From NCBI RefSeq assembly GCF_016801985.1, contig NZ_JAEVLS010000001.1:1426001-1490000 (forward strand): a stretch of 64,000 nucleotides of DNA, read 5' to 3'. A program made the position numbers and the translations under genes. This stretch comes from Steroidobacter gossypii. Lineage in GTDB: Bacteria; Pseudomonadota; Gammaproteobacteria; Steroidobacterales; Steroidobacteraceae. Shown here piece after piece: positions 1-7,745 of this stretch. Position 1 is the stretch's first letter. Every line of letters starts with the position of its first letter. The notes beneath the pieces were generated by a model. It had not been told where the DNA came from. It did not search any database and saw only the letters and a list, made by a program, of their open reading frames with translations.

Positions 1-595
1 ACAACATCCCGATCAGGTTATGCAAAGTTTCAATGCTGGTGGCGGTGACCACGTCGATACCTTCGCTGTCCCAGCGAACTTCGAGCGCATCCCGGGTGGC
101 AGGGTCGATTGTGGGACGAACGCGCTGATACACCTCGCGAGTTTCCACGATCATGCCGCGCGCTGTGAACGTATCGCGCATCAGTTCGCGGCCGCCGATA
201 CCGCGCACGATCAACACCCGAGCGCCGCTTGCCAATGTGAGATCGGGATGGGCCAGCAAGGCCTCGCTGTCGAAGCCGGCTTCCGGAACGATGTCGGCGC
301 GCAGCGAGGTTTGGGCGAGGGCGGCCGCGGTTGCTCTGCCAATCGCCGCCACGCGAGCGGTCGGACTTTTCTCGATCAGATGCACGCCGTGAGCAACGGC
401 GTTCACGCTCGCGAAAATGATCAAGTCGTGTCCGCTCGCGATCTCGGCGGTCTGAGCCACGATCTCCACGGCGGGGAAGGCGATGGCAGTGCCGCCTTGG
501 CGGCCGATCTCTTCACACAGTACAGCGGCTTGTGGCGCCGGCCGCGTGACCAACACGGTGAGATCGGCAAGCGGTGGCATGACTTTGGGAATCAT
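1..595 (-). CDS. hemD: uroporphyrinogen-III synthase HemD (3' end cut by window)
   Basis: Cytoplasmic enzyme that closes and inverts ring D of hydroxymethylbilane to give uroporphyrinogen III in haem and sirohaem synthesis. About 198 codons are present from the ATG at 595; the C-terminal part lies outside the window. Visible family features are the N-terminal LTVLVTRP strand, FASVNAV (like the usual F-S-V-A/N stretch), GRATAAAL and the LIVRGIGGRELM strand. Its start overlaps the hemC stop as ATGA (592-595), so translation is probably coupled to hemC, the enzyme of the preceding step. The family is weakly conserved in sequence, so the call rests largely on this position after hemC. Confidence 0.92.
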   Translation of the reverse strand, partial: MIPKVMPPLADLTVLVTRPAPQAAVLCEEIGRQGGTAIAFPAVEIVAQTAEIASGHDLIIFASVNAVAHGVHLIEKSPTARVAAIGRATAAALAQTSLRADIVPEAGFDSEALLAHPDLTLASGARVLIVRGIGGRELMRDTFTARGMIVETREVYQRVRPTIDPATRDALEVRWDSEGIDVVTATSIETLHNLIGML

Positions 596-1551
596 GGCGA
601 CTCCTGCCGCAGTCGTTCGAGCAATTGCCCGGCGCCGTCTTTCAACAATTCTTCCGCGAGCCGCACGCCGATGGCCTCGGCATCGTCGATTTTGCCGAGG
701 TGCGAGCCGCGATACATTTCGCTGCCGTCAGGTGAACCGATCACACCGTGCAGTTGCAAATGATCGCCGTCGAGGGTGGCGAAGCCCGCGATCGGCGACT
801 GGCAGCTGCCTTCCAGACGTTGCGCGAACGAGCGCTCGGCGACACAGCATTGCCACGCCTGTGTGTCGTTCAATGCGCGCACATAAGCGATGTTGCGTGC
901 ATCGTCGGAGCGACACTCGATGCCGATGATGCCCTGACCAACCGCCGGCACCGAGCGGTCGGCAGCGAAATATTCGGTGATACGGCTTTGCAGCCCGAGG
1001 CGAATCAAACCGGCGGCGGCCAGAATGATCGCGTCATAGTGCTGTTCATCGAGCTTGCGCAATCGTGTGTCGACATTGCCGCGCAGAGTGATCAGCTCCA
1101 GATCCGGGCGGGCATGTTTCAACTGGCACTGACGACGCAGGCTCGAGGTGCCGACGCGCGCGCCTTGCGGCAGGCTCTCGAAACTCCCGTAGCGAGAAGA
1201 AACAAACGCATCGCGCGGATCGGCGCGAGGCAGCATCGCAGCCAGCACGAATCCTGGTGGCATCTCGCTGGGTACGTCTTTCATGGAATGCACGGCGATG
1301 TCGGCCCGATGCTCCGACATGGCCAGTTCCAGCTCCTTGATGAACAGACCTTTGCCCCCGATGTCGGCCAGTGGGCGGTCGAGGATGCGGTCGCCCTGCG
1401 TGGTCATGGGCACCAGCTCGACATTGAGGCCGGGGTGTTTGTTCCTGAGCAGGCCGGCCACGTGCTCGGCCTGCCACAGCGCGAGGCGGCTCTGTCGCGT
1501 GGCGATGCGCAATGTATGTTCGGCCACGTGTTCGGATGGATGTGTACTCAT
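592..1551 (-). CDS. hemC: hydroxymethylbilane synthase (porphobilinogen deaminase)
   Basis: Polymerises four porphobilinogen molecules to hydroxymethylbilane. The 319-aa product is typical in length. It has the N-terminal LRIATRQSRLALWQ motif, DIAVHSMKDVP, GTSSLRRQCQ, LRGNVDTRLRKLD and VGQGIIGIECR. The dipyrromethane cofactor is expected on Cys250 in LEGSCQSPIAG. The ATG at 1551 is chosen because MSTHPSEH leads straight into the family N-terminus; the frame stays open further upstream inside the neighbouring gene. The start overlaps the stop of the AI-2E transporter gene (ATGA, 1548-1551) and the stop overlaps hemD, so three genes form one tightly coupled operon. Confidence 0.97.
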   Translation of the reverse strand: MSTHPSEHVAEHTLRIATRQSRLALWQAEHVAGLLRNKHPGLNVELVPMTTQGDRILDRPLADIGGKGLFIKELELAMSEHRADIAVHSMKDVPSEMPPGFVLAAMLPRADPRDAFVSSRYGSFESLPQGARVGTSSLRRQCQLKHARPDLELITLRGNVDTRLRKLDEQHYDAIILAAAGLIRLGLQSRITEYFAADRSVPAVGQGIIGIECRSDDARNIAYVRALNDTQAWQCCVAERSFAQRLEGSCQSPIAGFATLDGDHLQLHGVIGSPDGSEMYRGSHLGKIDDAEAIGVRLAEELLKDGAGQLLERLRQESP

Positions 1552-2681
1552 GAGCTCGATTGGGGCGAAGATTCCGCCGACAGGGCCATGGCTTTTTCCG
1601 TGCGCCGCATTTCGAGCCTGAAACGAATCAGCGCGATGATCAGCGCGAGCACCACCGGCCCGAGGAACAGGCCGATGGCGCCGAAGCCGGCCAGCCCGCC
1701 CAGCACGCCGATGAACACGGTCAGCGTGCCCACGTTGGCGCGGCCTGACACCAGCAGCGGCCGGACCACATTGTCGACCAACGACACCAGCAGCGCACCC
1801 CAAATCAACAAGAAGATGGCCGCGCCCCAACGCCCTTGCGCGGCCAGCACCAGCACCGCCGGGCCCCAGACCAACGCCGTGCCGCCAACGGGCAAAAGCG
1901 ACAGCAGGGCGGCGATCACCGCGAACACCAGGGGGGAGGGGAAGTTGATGATGAGGAAGGCGATGCCGACCAGCCCGCCCTGTATCAACGCCGTGAGACC
2001 CGTGCCATACACCATGGCGCGAGTGACGGCGGCGAGGTGGTCGAACAGCTTGGCCTTGTGCGCCTCGGCCATCGGGATCAGCTCGCGCAGCGTGCCGATC
2101 ATCTCGGCGCCGTCGCGCACGAAGAAGAACAGCATGAATTCCATCATCACGAAGCCGACCACCGTGCCGACCGCGCCCATGAACGCGCGCCCACCGAGAG
2201 ATGCGAGCGATTGCAGCGTCTCGCGGGAGCCTTGCGCGATCCAGCCCTGGATCTGCGCCAGATCGACATCGAGCGTGTCGTTGAGCCAGGCCAGCCGGTC
2301 GCGCACCCAGGGAACATTCGCCAGATTCAGCACGTTCCCCTGGGTCTGGTCGGCGACCGTGGTCTGCACGATCTGCAGCAGATCGCCGACCTGCGCCGCG
2401 AACGCCGCGCTCAGCGCGGTCAGCGGGCCGATGATGACGACGAACGTGAGCACCGTCAGCAGCGCCGCCGACAATTGGGAACGACCTCGTAACCGGGCGG
2501 CCAGCCGCACATGCAGCGGGAACAGCAGAAACGCGATGAATATCGCCCACAACAGCGGACCCAGGAAGGGCTGGACGATTTCGAACAAGGCCAGGCCCAG
2601 CACCAGGCACGTCGCCAATGCGAATGTGCGCGCGTAGAACCGATCGCCTGCCGGTACGATGCGTGGCGGCGGTTGAGTCAT
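1548..2681 (-). CDS. AI-2E family transporter (PerM/YdiK-like membrane protein)
   Basis: A 377-aa inner-membrane protein with about seven or eight hydrophobic segments: two near residues 20-55, one near 70-95, and the remainder in the C-terminal half. This fits the AI-2E transporter family (UPF0118), whose substrates are mostly unproven; some members export AI-2 or act as ion antiporters. The start at 2681 (MTQPPPR) is preferred over an in-frame GTG 48 nt upstream because it begins just ahead of the first membrane segment. It is the first gene of the hemC-hemD operon and overlaps hemC by 4 nt. Nothing in the sequence links it to tetrapyrrole transport, so the association is positional only. 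Confidence 0.85.
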   Translation of the reverse strand: MTQPPPRIVPAGDRFYARTFALATCLVLGLALFEIVQPFLGPLLWAIFIAFLLFPLHVRLAARLRGRSQLSAALLTVLTFVVIIGPLTALSAAFAAQVGDLLQIVQTTVADQTQGNVLNLANVPWVRDRLAWLNDTLDVDLAQIQGWIAQGSRETLQSLASLGGRAFMGAVGTVVGFVMMEFMLFFFVRDGAEMIGTLRELIPMAEAHKAKLFDHLAAVTRAMVYGTGLTALIQGGLVGIAFLIINFPSPLVFAVIAALLSLLPVGGTALVWGPAVLVLAAQGRWGAAIFLLIWGALLVSLVDNVVRPLLVSGRANVGTLTVFIGVLGGLAGFGAIGLFLGPVVLALIIALIRFRLEMRRTEKAMALSAESSPQSSS

Positions 2682-2755
2682 GTGACGGTCCGTTCCGTGT
2701 GGCCGCAAGGCTGCGGCAAAGGCCGCCATGCTAGCACCGCCGACCGCTCGCCGGT

Positions 2756-2784
2756 TTGTCGCTGGTTTGTTTATCCCCTACCAT
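2756..2784 (+). promoter_or_regulatory. candidate sigma-70 promoter for the yqjD-yqjE-yqjK genes
   Basis: TTGTCG, 17 nt, TACCAT: four of six consensus bases in each hexamer. It ends 25 nt before the ATG at 2810, in the 128-nt space between divergent operons. No competing match was noticed in that space. Prediction from pattern only. Confidence 0.35.
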
Positions 2785-2809
2785 CGAAGCTCGAGAAGAG
2801 GAACGACTC

Positions 2810-3121
2810 ATGAATGCCCAACCCGAAGTGTCGACCGACCAGCTGGTCGCGGATCTGAAAACCGTCGTGGAGGATGCCGAGGCGTTGCTCAAGGCCACCT
2901 CGACGTTGACCGGGGAGAAGATCCAGGAAGTGCGCGCGCGCGCTGAAGAGTCGCTGCGCCAGGCGCGGGTGCGGCTGACCGAGGTCGAAGAAGAGGCCAT
3001 GCGTCGGGCGCGCGAGGTTGCCGAAGCAGCCGATGAGTATGTGCGCGAGAACCCGTGGCAGTCGGTCGGCATCGCCGCCGGTGTCGGCTTGGTGTTGGGG
3101 CTGTTGCTGGCCCGTCGCTAA
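2810..3121 (+). CDS. DUF883 family protein, ElaB/YqjD-like
   Basis: A 103-aa tail-anchored protein. Residues about 15-80 are a charged, amphipathic helical stretch with heptad-like spacing of Leu, Ala and Val. A single membrane segment follows near residues 86-100 (SVGIAAGVGLVLGLLLARR) and ends in Arg-Arg, the classic ElaB/YqjD/YgaM layout. E. coli YqjD is an inner-membrane protein reported to bind ribosomes in stationary phase. The ATG at 2810 has a purine-rich site (GAAGAGGA) upstream, which favours it over an in-frame start 54 nt earlier. First gene of a yqjD-yqjE-yqjK set. Confidence 0.85.
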   Translation: MNAQPEVSTDQLVADLKTVVEDAEALLKATSTLTGEKIQEVRARAEESLRQARVRLTEVEEEAMRRAREVAEAADEYVRENPWQSVGIAAGVGLVLGLLLARR

Positions 3122-3146
3122 CCGAGCGCTCGCTCTCACCAGCGCC

Positions 3147-3578
3147 ATGGCCGTGCAAACACACGATCCGCGCGTCGAGCCCCGAGGTTCGCACGAAGCG
3201 CCGCGACCGGTCGCCGGTCTGTTTCAGTCGCTGAACCAGTTCGTGGCGACCCTGGTCGCCATCGTGCACACCCGGCTGGAGCTGCTGACCACCGAGCTGC
3301 AGGAAGAAGTGCGGCAGGTCGGCGGCATCCTGCTGTGGGCCTTCATAGCGGCGTTCGCCGCCATGATGGGGCTGTTCCTGGCGGCGCTGGCGGTGATCTT
3401 CGTGTTCTGGGACACGCACCGGCTGGCGGCGTCGCTGGCCATGATCGGCCTGTTTGTCGCGGTGGCGGTGGTCAGCGGCTTGATCCTGCGGCACAAGCTG
3501 AGCACCAAGCCGCCGCTGCTCGACGATACGTTGGCCGAGCTGGCCAAGGATCGCGATCAACTTCGGGCGCGCCTGTGA
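3147..3578 (+). CDS. YqjE/holin-X family membrane protein
   Basis: A 143-aa protein with two membrane segments near residues 60-85 and 90-115 (from ILLWAFIAAFAAMMGLFL onward), preceded by a conserved amphipathic stretch (TRLELLTTELQEEVRQVGG) typical of YqjE/DUF1469. The family is often labelled phage holin, but no lytic or prophage context is present and the yqjD and yqjK neighbours point to the housekeeping envelope trio. Start at 3147, 25 nt after yqjD. In enterobacteria the YqjDEK group is linked to stress and stationary phase; here that is inferred from homology. Confidence 0.8.
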   Translation: MAVQTHDPRVEPRGSHEAPRPVAGLFQSLNQFVATLVAIVHTRLELLTTELQEEVRQVGGILLWAFIAAFAAMMGLFLAALAVIFVFWDTHRLAASLAMIGLFVAVAVVSGLILRHKLSTKPPLLDDTLAELAKDRDQLRARL

Positions 3579-3585
3579 GGCGTTT

Positions 3586-3876
3586 GTGAGCAGCGAACGT
3601 TTCAATCAGCTGGTCGCCAAACATTCCAACCTGCGGCTGCGCGCAGCCATGCAGCGTCGCGAGCTGGGCGCGACGATGCACGACATCGAACATCATCTCA
3701 GCGGTTTGGATCGAGGCATCGGGGCCGCGCAACGCCTCATCAAGAACCCGGCGGTGATCGTCGGCGGTGTGGCGCTGGTTGCGCTGATCGGCCCGAAGCG
3801 ACTGATGCGATGGGCGACGCGCGGTGCATTGGTTTATTCCACGGCGCGACGTCTCATGCGTATGCGCCAGGGGTGA
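3586..3876 (+). CDS. YqjK-like small protein
   Basis: A 96-aa protein starting at a GTG 7 nt after the yqjE stop. The N-terminal half is basic and helical (LRLRAAMQRRELGATMHDIEHHL) and a hydrophobic segment lies at about residues 54-70 (PAVIVGGVALVALIGP). Size, place and layout match YqjK-type proteins that follow yqjD and yqjE. Function unknown. It ends 10 nt before the convergent algR stop. Confidence 0.65.
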   Translation: MSSERFNQLVAKHSNLRLRAAMQRRELGATMHDIEHHLSGLDRGIGAAQRLIKNPAVIVGGVALVALIGPKRLMRWATRGALVYSTARRLMRMRQG

Positions 3877-3886
3877 TCCGCGAGGC

Positions 3887-4627
3887 CTAGTGGCTTTCGC
3901 CCCGAATGCGCCTGAGCAATTCGGAGGCGTGACGGCGGCTCACTTCCAGCACATCGCCGCATTCGCGAACTCTGACGACGTACTGTCCCGAGTCGGTGCG
4001 CTCTACGGCGGAAATGTATTTCTCCGCGATCAAGGCATTGCGGTGGATGCGCAGAAAGTCCGGCGCGAACTCCTCGGCCAACGATTTGAGCGATTCGTCG
4101 ATCAGACTTTCACCGCCCTTGTGGCGCACCGTCACGTACTTCTGATCGGCGACAAAATAATAAATATCCGGCAGCGGAATCAGCTTCAGGGTCTCGCCCA
4201 GCCGGGCGCAGATCTGTTCGCGACGATGTTCGAGGCGGGCCGTCTCGGCCACCTTCACCAGACGATTCGGTGAAATGCGAGCGGCGTGCCGCAGGGCGTG
4301 CGCCAGCTTCTCTTTGCGCACGGGTTTGAGCAGGTAACCGACGGCTTCGGTTTCGAACGCCTCCACGGCGTATTGATCGTAGGCAGTGGTGAAGATCACG
4401 GCCGGCGGATCTTCCAGCGAGTCGATGTGGCGGGCGATCTGGATGCCGGACAGTCCGGGCATGCGCACGTCGAGCAGCACCACGTCGGGACGCAGCTCGC
4501 CGCAAGTGGCCAGCGCCACTTCGCCGTTGTCGGCTTCGCCGACGACCTCGCAGTCCTCGATTTCGTCCAGCAGGCGTCGCAGGCGCTCACGCGCGGGCGC
4601 CTCGTCATCGACAATTAACAGACGCAT
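3887..4627 (-). CDS. algR: LytTR response regulator AlgR
   Basis: A 246-aa two-component regulator. The receiver domain (1-115) has the acidic pair Asp7/Asp8, phosphoacceptor Asp53 (VVLLDVRMPG), Thr81 and Lys101 (LLKPV). A LytTR DNA-binding domain follows (about 140-246; YYFVADQKYVTVRHKGGE, FLRIHRNALI). Family length and its place behind a LytS-type kinase and near hemC match AlgR of Pseudomonas, which controls alginate, type IV pili and virulence. What it controls here is unknown; no alginate genes are in view. Unlike in P. aeruginosa, three yqj genes and an AI-2E gene lie between algR and hemC. Confidence 0.9.
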   Translation of the reverse strand: MRLLIVDDEAPARERLRRLLDEIEDCEVVGEADNGEVALATCGELRPDVVLLDVRMPGLSGIQIARHIDSLEDPPAVIFTTAYDQYAVEAFETEAVGYLLKPVRKEKLAHALRHAARISPNRLVKVAETARLEHRREQICARLGETLKLIPLPDIYYFVADQKYVTVRHKGGESLIDESLKSLAEEFAPDFLRIHRNALIAEKYISAVERTDSGQYVVRVRECGDVLEVSRRHASELLRRIRGESH

Positions 4628-4702
4628 CTGTCTAAGTTACCGCCCCACTAAAACGGCAAGTCTCCGAGGGCCTGCCTTCATATGACATTCTCGTCGACCC
4701 GT

Positions 4703-5815
4703 CTAGCCGTGCACCAGTTCGTCGCCAGCATACGGAAAGATCAGCCGGGCGCAAAATTCCCCCTCCCGCTGTTCGGTCTCCACCCTGGCGCGGCCGGGCC
4801 AGGCCAGCTCCAGGCGCTGACGGATGTTTTCCAGCGCCATGCGATTGCCCTCGCGATTGGCGTAGCCGGACTGGCTCAGGATGGGATTGCGCACTTCGAT
4901 GTGCACCTGGTCGTTCTGGCGCCGGCCCACGATCGATACCTCGCCGCCTCGCGGCAGCGTTTCGACGCCGTGATAGACCGCGTTCTCCAGCAACGGCTGC
5001 ACGATCAGGCTCGGCACCATGGCGCGCATCGGCAGATCGTCGACGTCCCAATGCACCGTCAGTCGATCGCCCAGACGCAGTTGCTCGATGCGCTGGTGCG
5101 TGCGCGCGATCTCCAGTTCATCTTTCAAAGAGATGCGTGCGCTGGCGTCGCTCAGGCTGGCGCGAAACAGATCGGCGAGGTCTTCGACCGCTTGCTCCGC
5201 GCGTTCCGGAGAGGAGCGCGTCAACGCGGCGATCGTGTTCATGCTGTTGAACAAGAAGTGCGGTCGAATGCGCGCTTGCAGGGCGCGAATGCGAGCCAGC
5301 GCTTCCTGCTCGATGCTGCGTTTCCATTCGGCGCTGACATAGAAATATCGCAAAGCGAGCGCGCTCACGATGAAGCCGACGCCGATGTTTCTGAGCACGA
5401 AGCCGGCATGCTGACGCGGGAAAAAGCCGGGCCCGTCCTCGCCCAGATTGCCGGTGACGAACTGACCGACCTGGAACACGACTTCCGAAACCAGGCCGAT
5501 GGTGGCGACCAGCAACGCGACGGCGATCATGGCCGCGCGCGACGCCCGCATGGTTTGCAGCCACGGGCGCGCACGGCACAGCACGGCGGCGCAGGTCAGT
5601 CCGATCCACAAAAGAAACAACGAGCTGCCGGCCAGATCGGCCCAGAAATTCTCGTGCAGCGCCTGGCGTGCGAGCGCAATCACCAGCGCCACCAGTTCAG
5701 CGATCAGCACCACCGCGAACACCGCGGGCGAGGCGCAGAAATCCGGCAGGAAAAAGGTAGGCGCCTTGGTGGCGGGCGGCGACGGGACGCGGTTGTCGGA
5801 GGCGGAGGCCGCCAT
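4703..5815 (-). CDS. algZ: LytS-type sensor histidine kinase AlgZ/FimS
   Basis: A 370-aa inner-membrane sensor. Four hydrophobic stretches lie near residues 31-50, 62-80, 93-115 and 138-158. The His_kinase domain has His186 in RIRPHFLFNSMNTI, and a degenerate HATPase part follows (LENAVYHGVE, NREGNRMALENIRQRL). This class phosphorylates LytTR regulators, and algR lies 75 nt downstream on the same strand. The gene starts 11 nt after the stop of the dehydrogenase gene, so algZ and algR are likely transcribed with it. No periplasmic sensor domain is visible, so the signal is probably sensed within the membrane. Confidence 0.88.
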   Translation of the reverse strand: MAASASDNRVPSPPATKAPTFFLPDFCASPAVFAVVLIAELVALVIALARQALHENFWADLAGSSLFLLWIGLTCAAVLCRARPWLQTMRASRAAMIAVALLVATIGLVSEVVFQVGQFVTGNLGEDGPGFFPRQHAGFVLRNIGVGFIVSALALRYFYVSAEWKRSIEQEALARIRALQARIRPHFLFNSMNTIAALTRSSPERAEQAVEDLADLFRASLSDASARISLKDELEIARTHQRIEQLRLGDRLTVHWDVDDLPMRAMVPSLIVQPLLENAVYHGVETLPRGGEVSIVGRRQNDQVHIEVRNPILSQSGYANREGNRMALENIRQRLELAWPGRARVETEQREGEFCARLIFPYAGDELVHG

Positions 5816-5826
5816 GGCGCGGACGG

Positions 5827-6738
5827 TTATGGCTTTTGTCTCGGCACGCCGCCGTCGCGGGCCGCGGCGAACAGCGCGTCCTTCAGACGGAACAACGTGG
5901 AGATATCCTCATCGCCATGACCTTGCTCGATCAGGCGTCGGTAATGCACCAACGTCATTTCGATCAAGGGCAACTGCACGCCGTGGCGGGCGGCCATGGC
6001 GCGGCAGATCTTCAGATCCTTCTCGTGCAGCTTCACGCGGAAGCCGGCGGGATAGCTGTCCTTGAGAATGTTCGGCGCGCGATTTACGAAATACCAGCTG
6101 GAGCCCGCGCCTTTACCGAGCGTGTCGATCAGCCGATCGAGCGGCAGGTCTTCGGACTTGGCGAACGCCATCGCTTCGGCGACCGCCTGAATCACGCCCG
6201 CACACATGATTTGATTGGTGGCCTTGGCAGCCTGGCCGGAGCCGCTCGCCCCGAAATGCGTGACGGCCTTGCCCATCGCTTGCAGTACGGGCTGCGCACG
6301 TTCGAAAGCTTTTTCATCGCCGCCGACCATGACGGCCAACGTGCCGTCGCGGGCGCCTTCGGTGCCGCCGCTCACTGGAGCGTCCAGGAAATACGCGCCG
6401 GCGGCATTCAATCGGTGAGCGGCCGTGCGCGCCGTATCGGCACTCACGGTGGAACAATCGATGACGATGGTGTCGCGCTTGATAGCCGGCAGCAGCTCGT
6501 CGATCACCGCAAGCACATCGGCATCGGCCGACACGCAGGTGACGATCACGTCGCACAGCTCGGCGAGCTCGGCGGGCTTATCGACAGATTTGCAGCCGGT
6601 TTCCTGGGCGAGGGCAGTGGCTTTTTCAGCCGTGCGGTTCCACACCGCGCTCAACAAGCCGTGCTTGTGGAGATTGCGCGCCATGCCCAGGCCCATGGCG
6701 CCCAGGCCGACGAATCCTGCGCGAAGGGTCACTGGCAC
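5827..6738 (-). CDS. 3-hydroxyisobutyrate dehydrogenase family NAD(P)-dependent oxidoreductase
   Basis: A 303-aa beta-hydroxyacid dehydrogenase. The Rossmann motif GFVGLGAMGLGMARNL is at residues 8-23. DAPVSGGTEGARDGTL is the substrate-binding loop and GSGQAAKATNQ carries the catalytic Lys. Relatives reduce tartronate semialdehyde or succinic semialdehyde, or oxidise 3-hydroxyisobutyrate; the substrate cannot be told from sequence. The GTG at 6738 overlaps the upstream DUF4124 gene by 10 nt. An alternative GTG at 6732 would make a tidy 4-nt GTGA overlap and a product two residues shorter. It precedes algZ in the same operon, with no obvious functional link. Confidence 0.85.
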   Translation of the reverse strand: MPVTLRAGFVGLGAMGLGMARNLHKHGLLSAVWNRTAEKATALAQETGCKSVDKPAELAELCDVIVTCVSADADVLAVIDELLPAIKRDTIVIDCSTVSADTARTAAHRLNAAGAYFLDAPVSGGTEGARDGTLAVMVGGDEKAFERAQPVLQAMGKAVTHFGASGSGQAAKATNQIMCAGVIQAVAEAMAFAKSEDLPLDRLIDTLGKGAGSSWYFVNRAPNILKDSYPAGFRVKLHEKDLKICRAMAARHGVQLPLIEMTLVHYRRLIEQGHGDEDISTLFRLKDALFAAARDGGVPRQKP

Positions 6739-7187
6739 ATCACATCCATAGAAGCTTTAGCGGAGGCGCGGGCGGCGTCGAGCTCGGTGTCGCTCAGGTA
6801 GCGACGCTCGCCGTCCTTGCCTTCTTCATACAGCCGCTGCGAGGTCATGTATTTATCGTAACGCTCGCGCGCCTTGATGCAACGCTCGGCCTTGTCCTTG
6901 GCGCTCAGCTCATTGGCGGCGCGCTGCTCGGCGCTGGCGTTGGCTTGGGCTCGCGAGCTCGAGGCGGACTGGGCTCGTGCGGCCTGCTCGGCTTCCTGGC
7001 GCTCCTGCACGGCCACGATATCGGTCCTCTGAGACTGCACATTGAGCCGTTCGGCCGGCAGTGAGGGCGGCTTGTCGGTGTACTGCACGTTGCCCTTCTC
7101 ATCGATGTACTTGTACACATCGGCATAGGCCGTGCCGGCGGCCAGCGGCGCCGCGGCCACACTCAGCAGCAACAACAGTCTGATCAT
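6729..7187 (-). CDS. DUF4124 domain-containing secreted protein
   Basis: A 152-aa product. A signal peptide (MIRLLLLLSVAAAPLAAGTAYA) is followed by the DUF4124 motif DVYKYIDEKGNVQYTDKPP, then an Ala/Gln/Arg/Glu-rich helical stretch (about 50-105) and a basic C-terminal part ending in Cys-Gln. The ATG at 7187 is preferred over the GTG at 7199 because GGAG lies 6 nt upstream of it. DUF4124 proteins are envelope-associated with no settled role. First gene of the run leading to algZ and algR. Confidence 0.8.
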   Translation of the reverse strand: MIRLLLLLSVAAAPLAAGTAYADVYKYIDEKGNVQYTDKPPSLPAERLNVQSQRTDIVAVQERQEAEQAARAQSASSSRAQANASAEQRAANELSAKDKAERCIKARERYDKYMTSQRLYEEGKDGERRYLSDTELDAARASAKASMDVMCQ

Positions 7188-7217
7188 GGCTGTCTCCACA
7201 AACTCAAATCGCCCGGC

Positions 7218-7574
<357 letters not shown>

Positions 7575-7693
7575 CTATGTAAAGAACGGCGGCAGTGTAA
7601 CAGGACGGCTCCGGAGCAGGGATTCAGACAGTCCCTGGCATGCCCCAGGACTGAGGACTGGATCACGTTGTAGGACGCGCCTTATCGGCCTCG

Positions 7694-7722
7694 CAAAAGA
7701 AAACGGGCGCCGTAGCGCCCGT
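7694..7722 (-). terminator. intrinsic terminator after amtB
   Basis: On the minus strand an 8-bp perfect GC stem (ACGGGCGC / GCGCCCGT) with a 4-nt loop is followed by TTTTCTTTT. It begins 24 nt after the amtB stop and separates amtB from the downstream P-II gene. Confidence 0.85.
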
Positions 7723-7745
7723 TCTCCTCCCATGCCGGAACCGCT

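Noticed and set aside
748-2637. Plus frame opposite hemC and the AI-2E gene
   Set aside because: Antisense shadow; begins and ends inside recognised genes.
3147-3578. Phage holin call for the YqjE-like protein
   Set aside because: No endolysin, capsid or integrase nearby; yqjD and yqjK neighbours fit the housekeeping trio.
7600-7670. Imperfect CAGTCC...GGACTG dyad between amtB and the second P-II gene
   Set aside because: No U-tract, imperfect arms; too weak to call an operator or terminator beside the clear terminator at 7694-7722.
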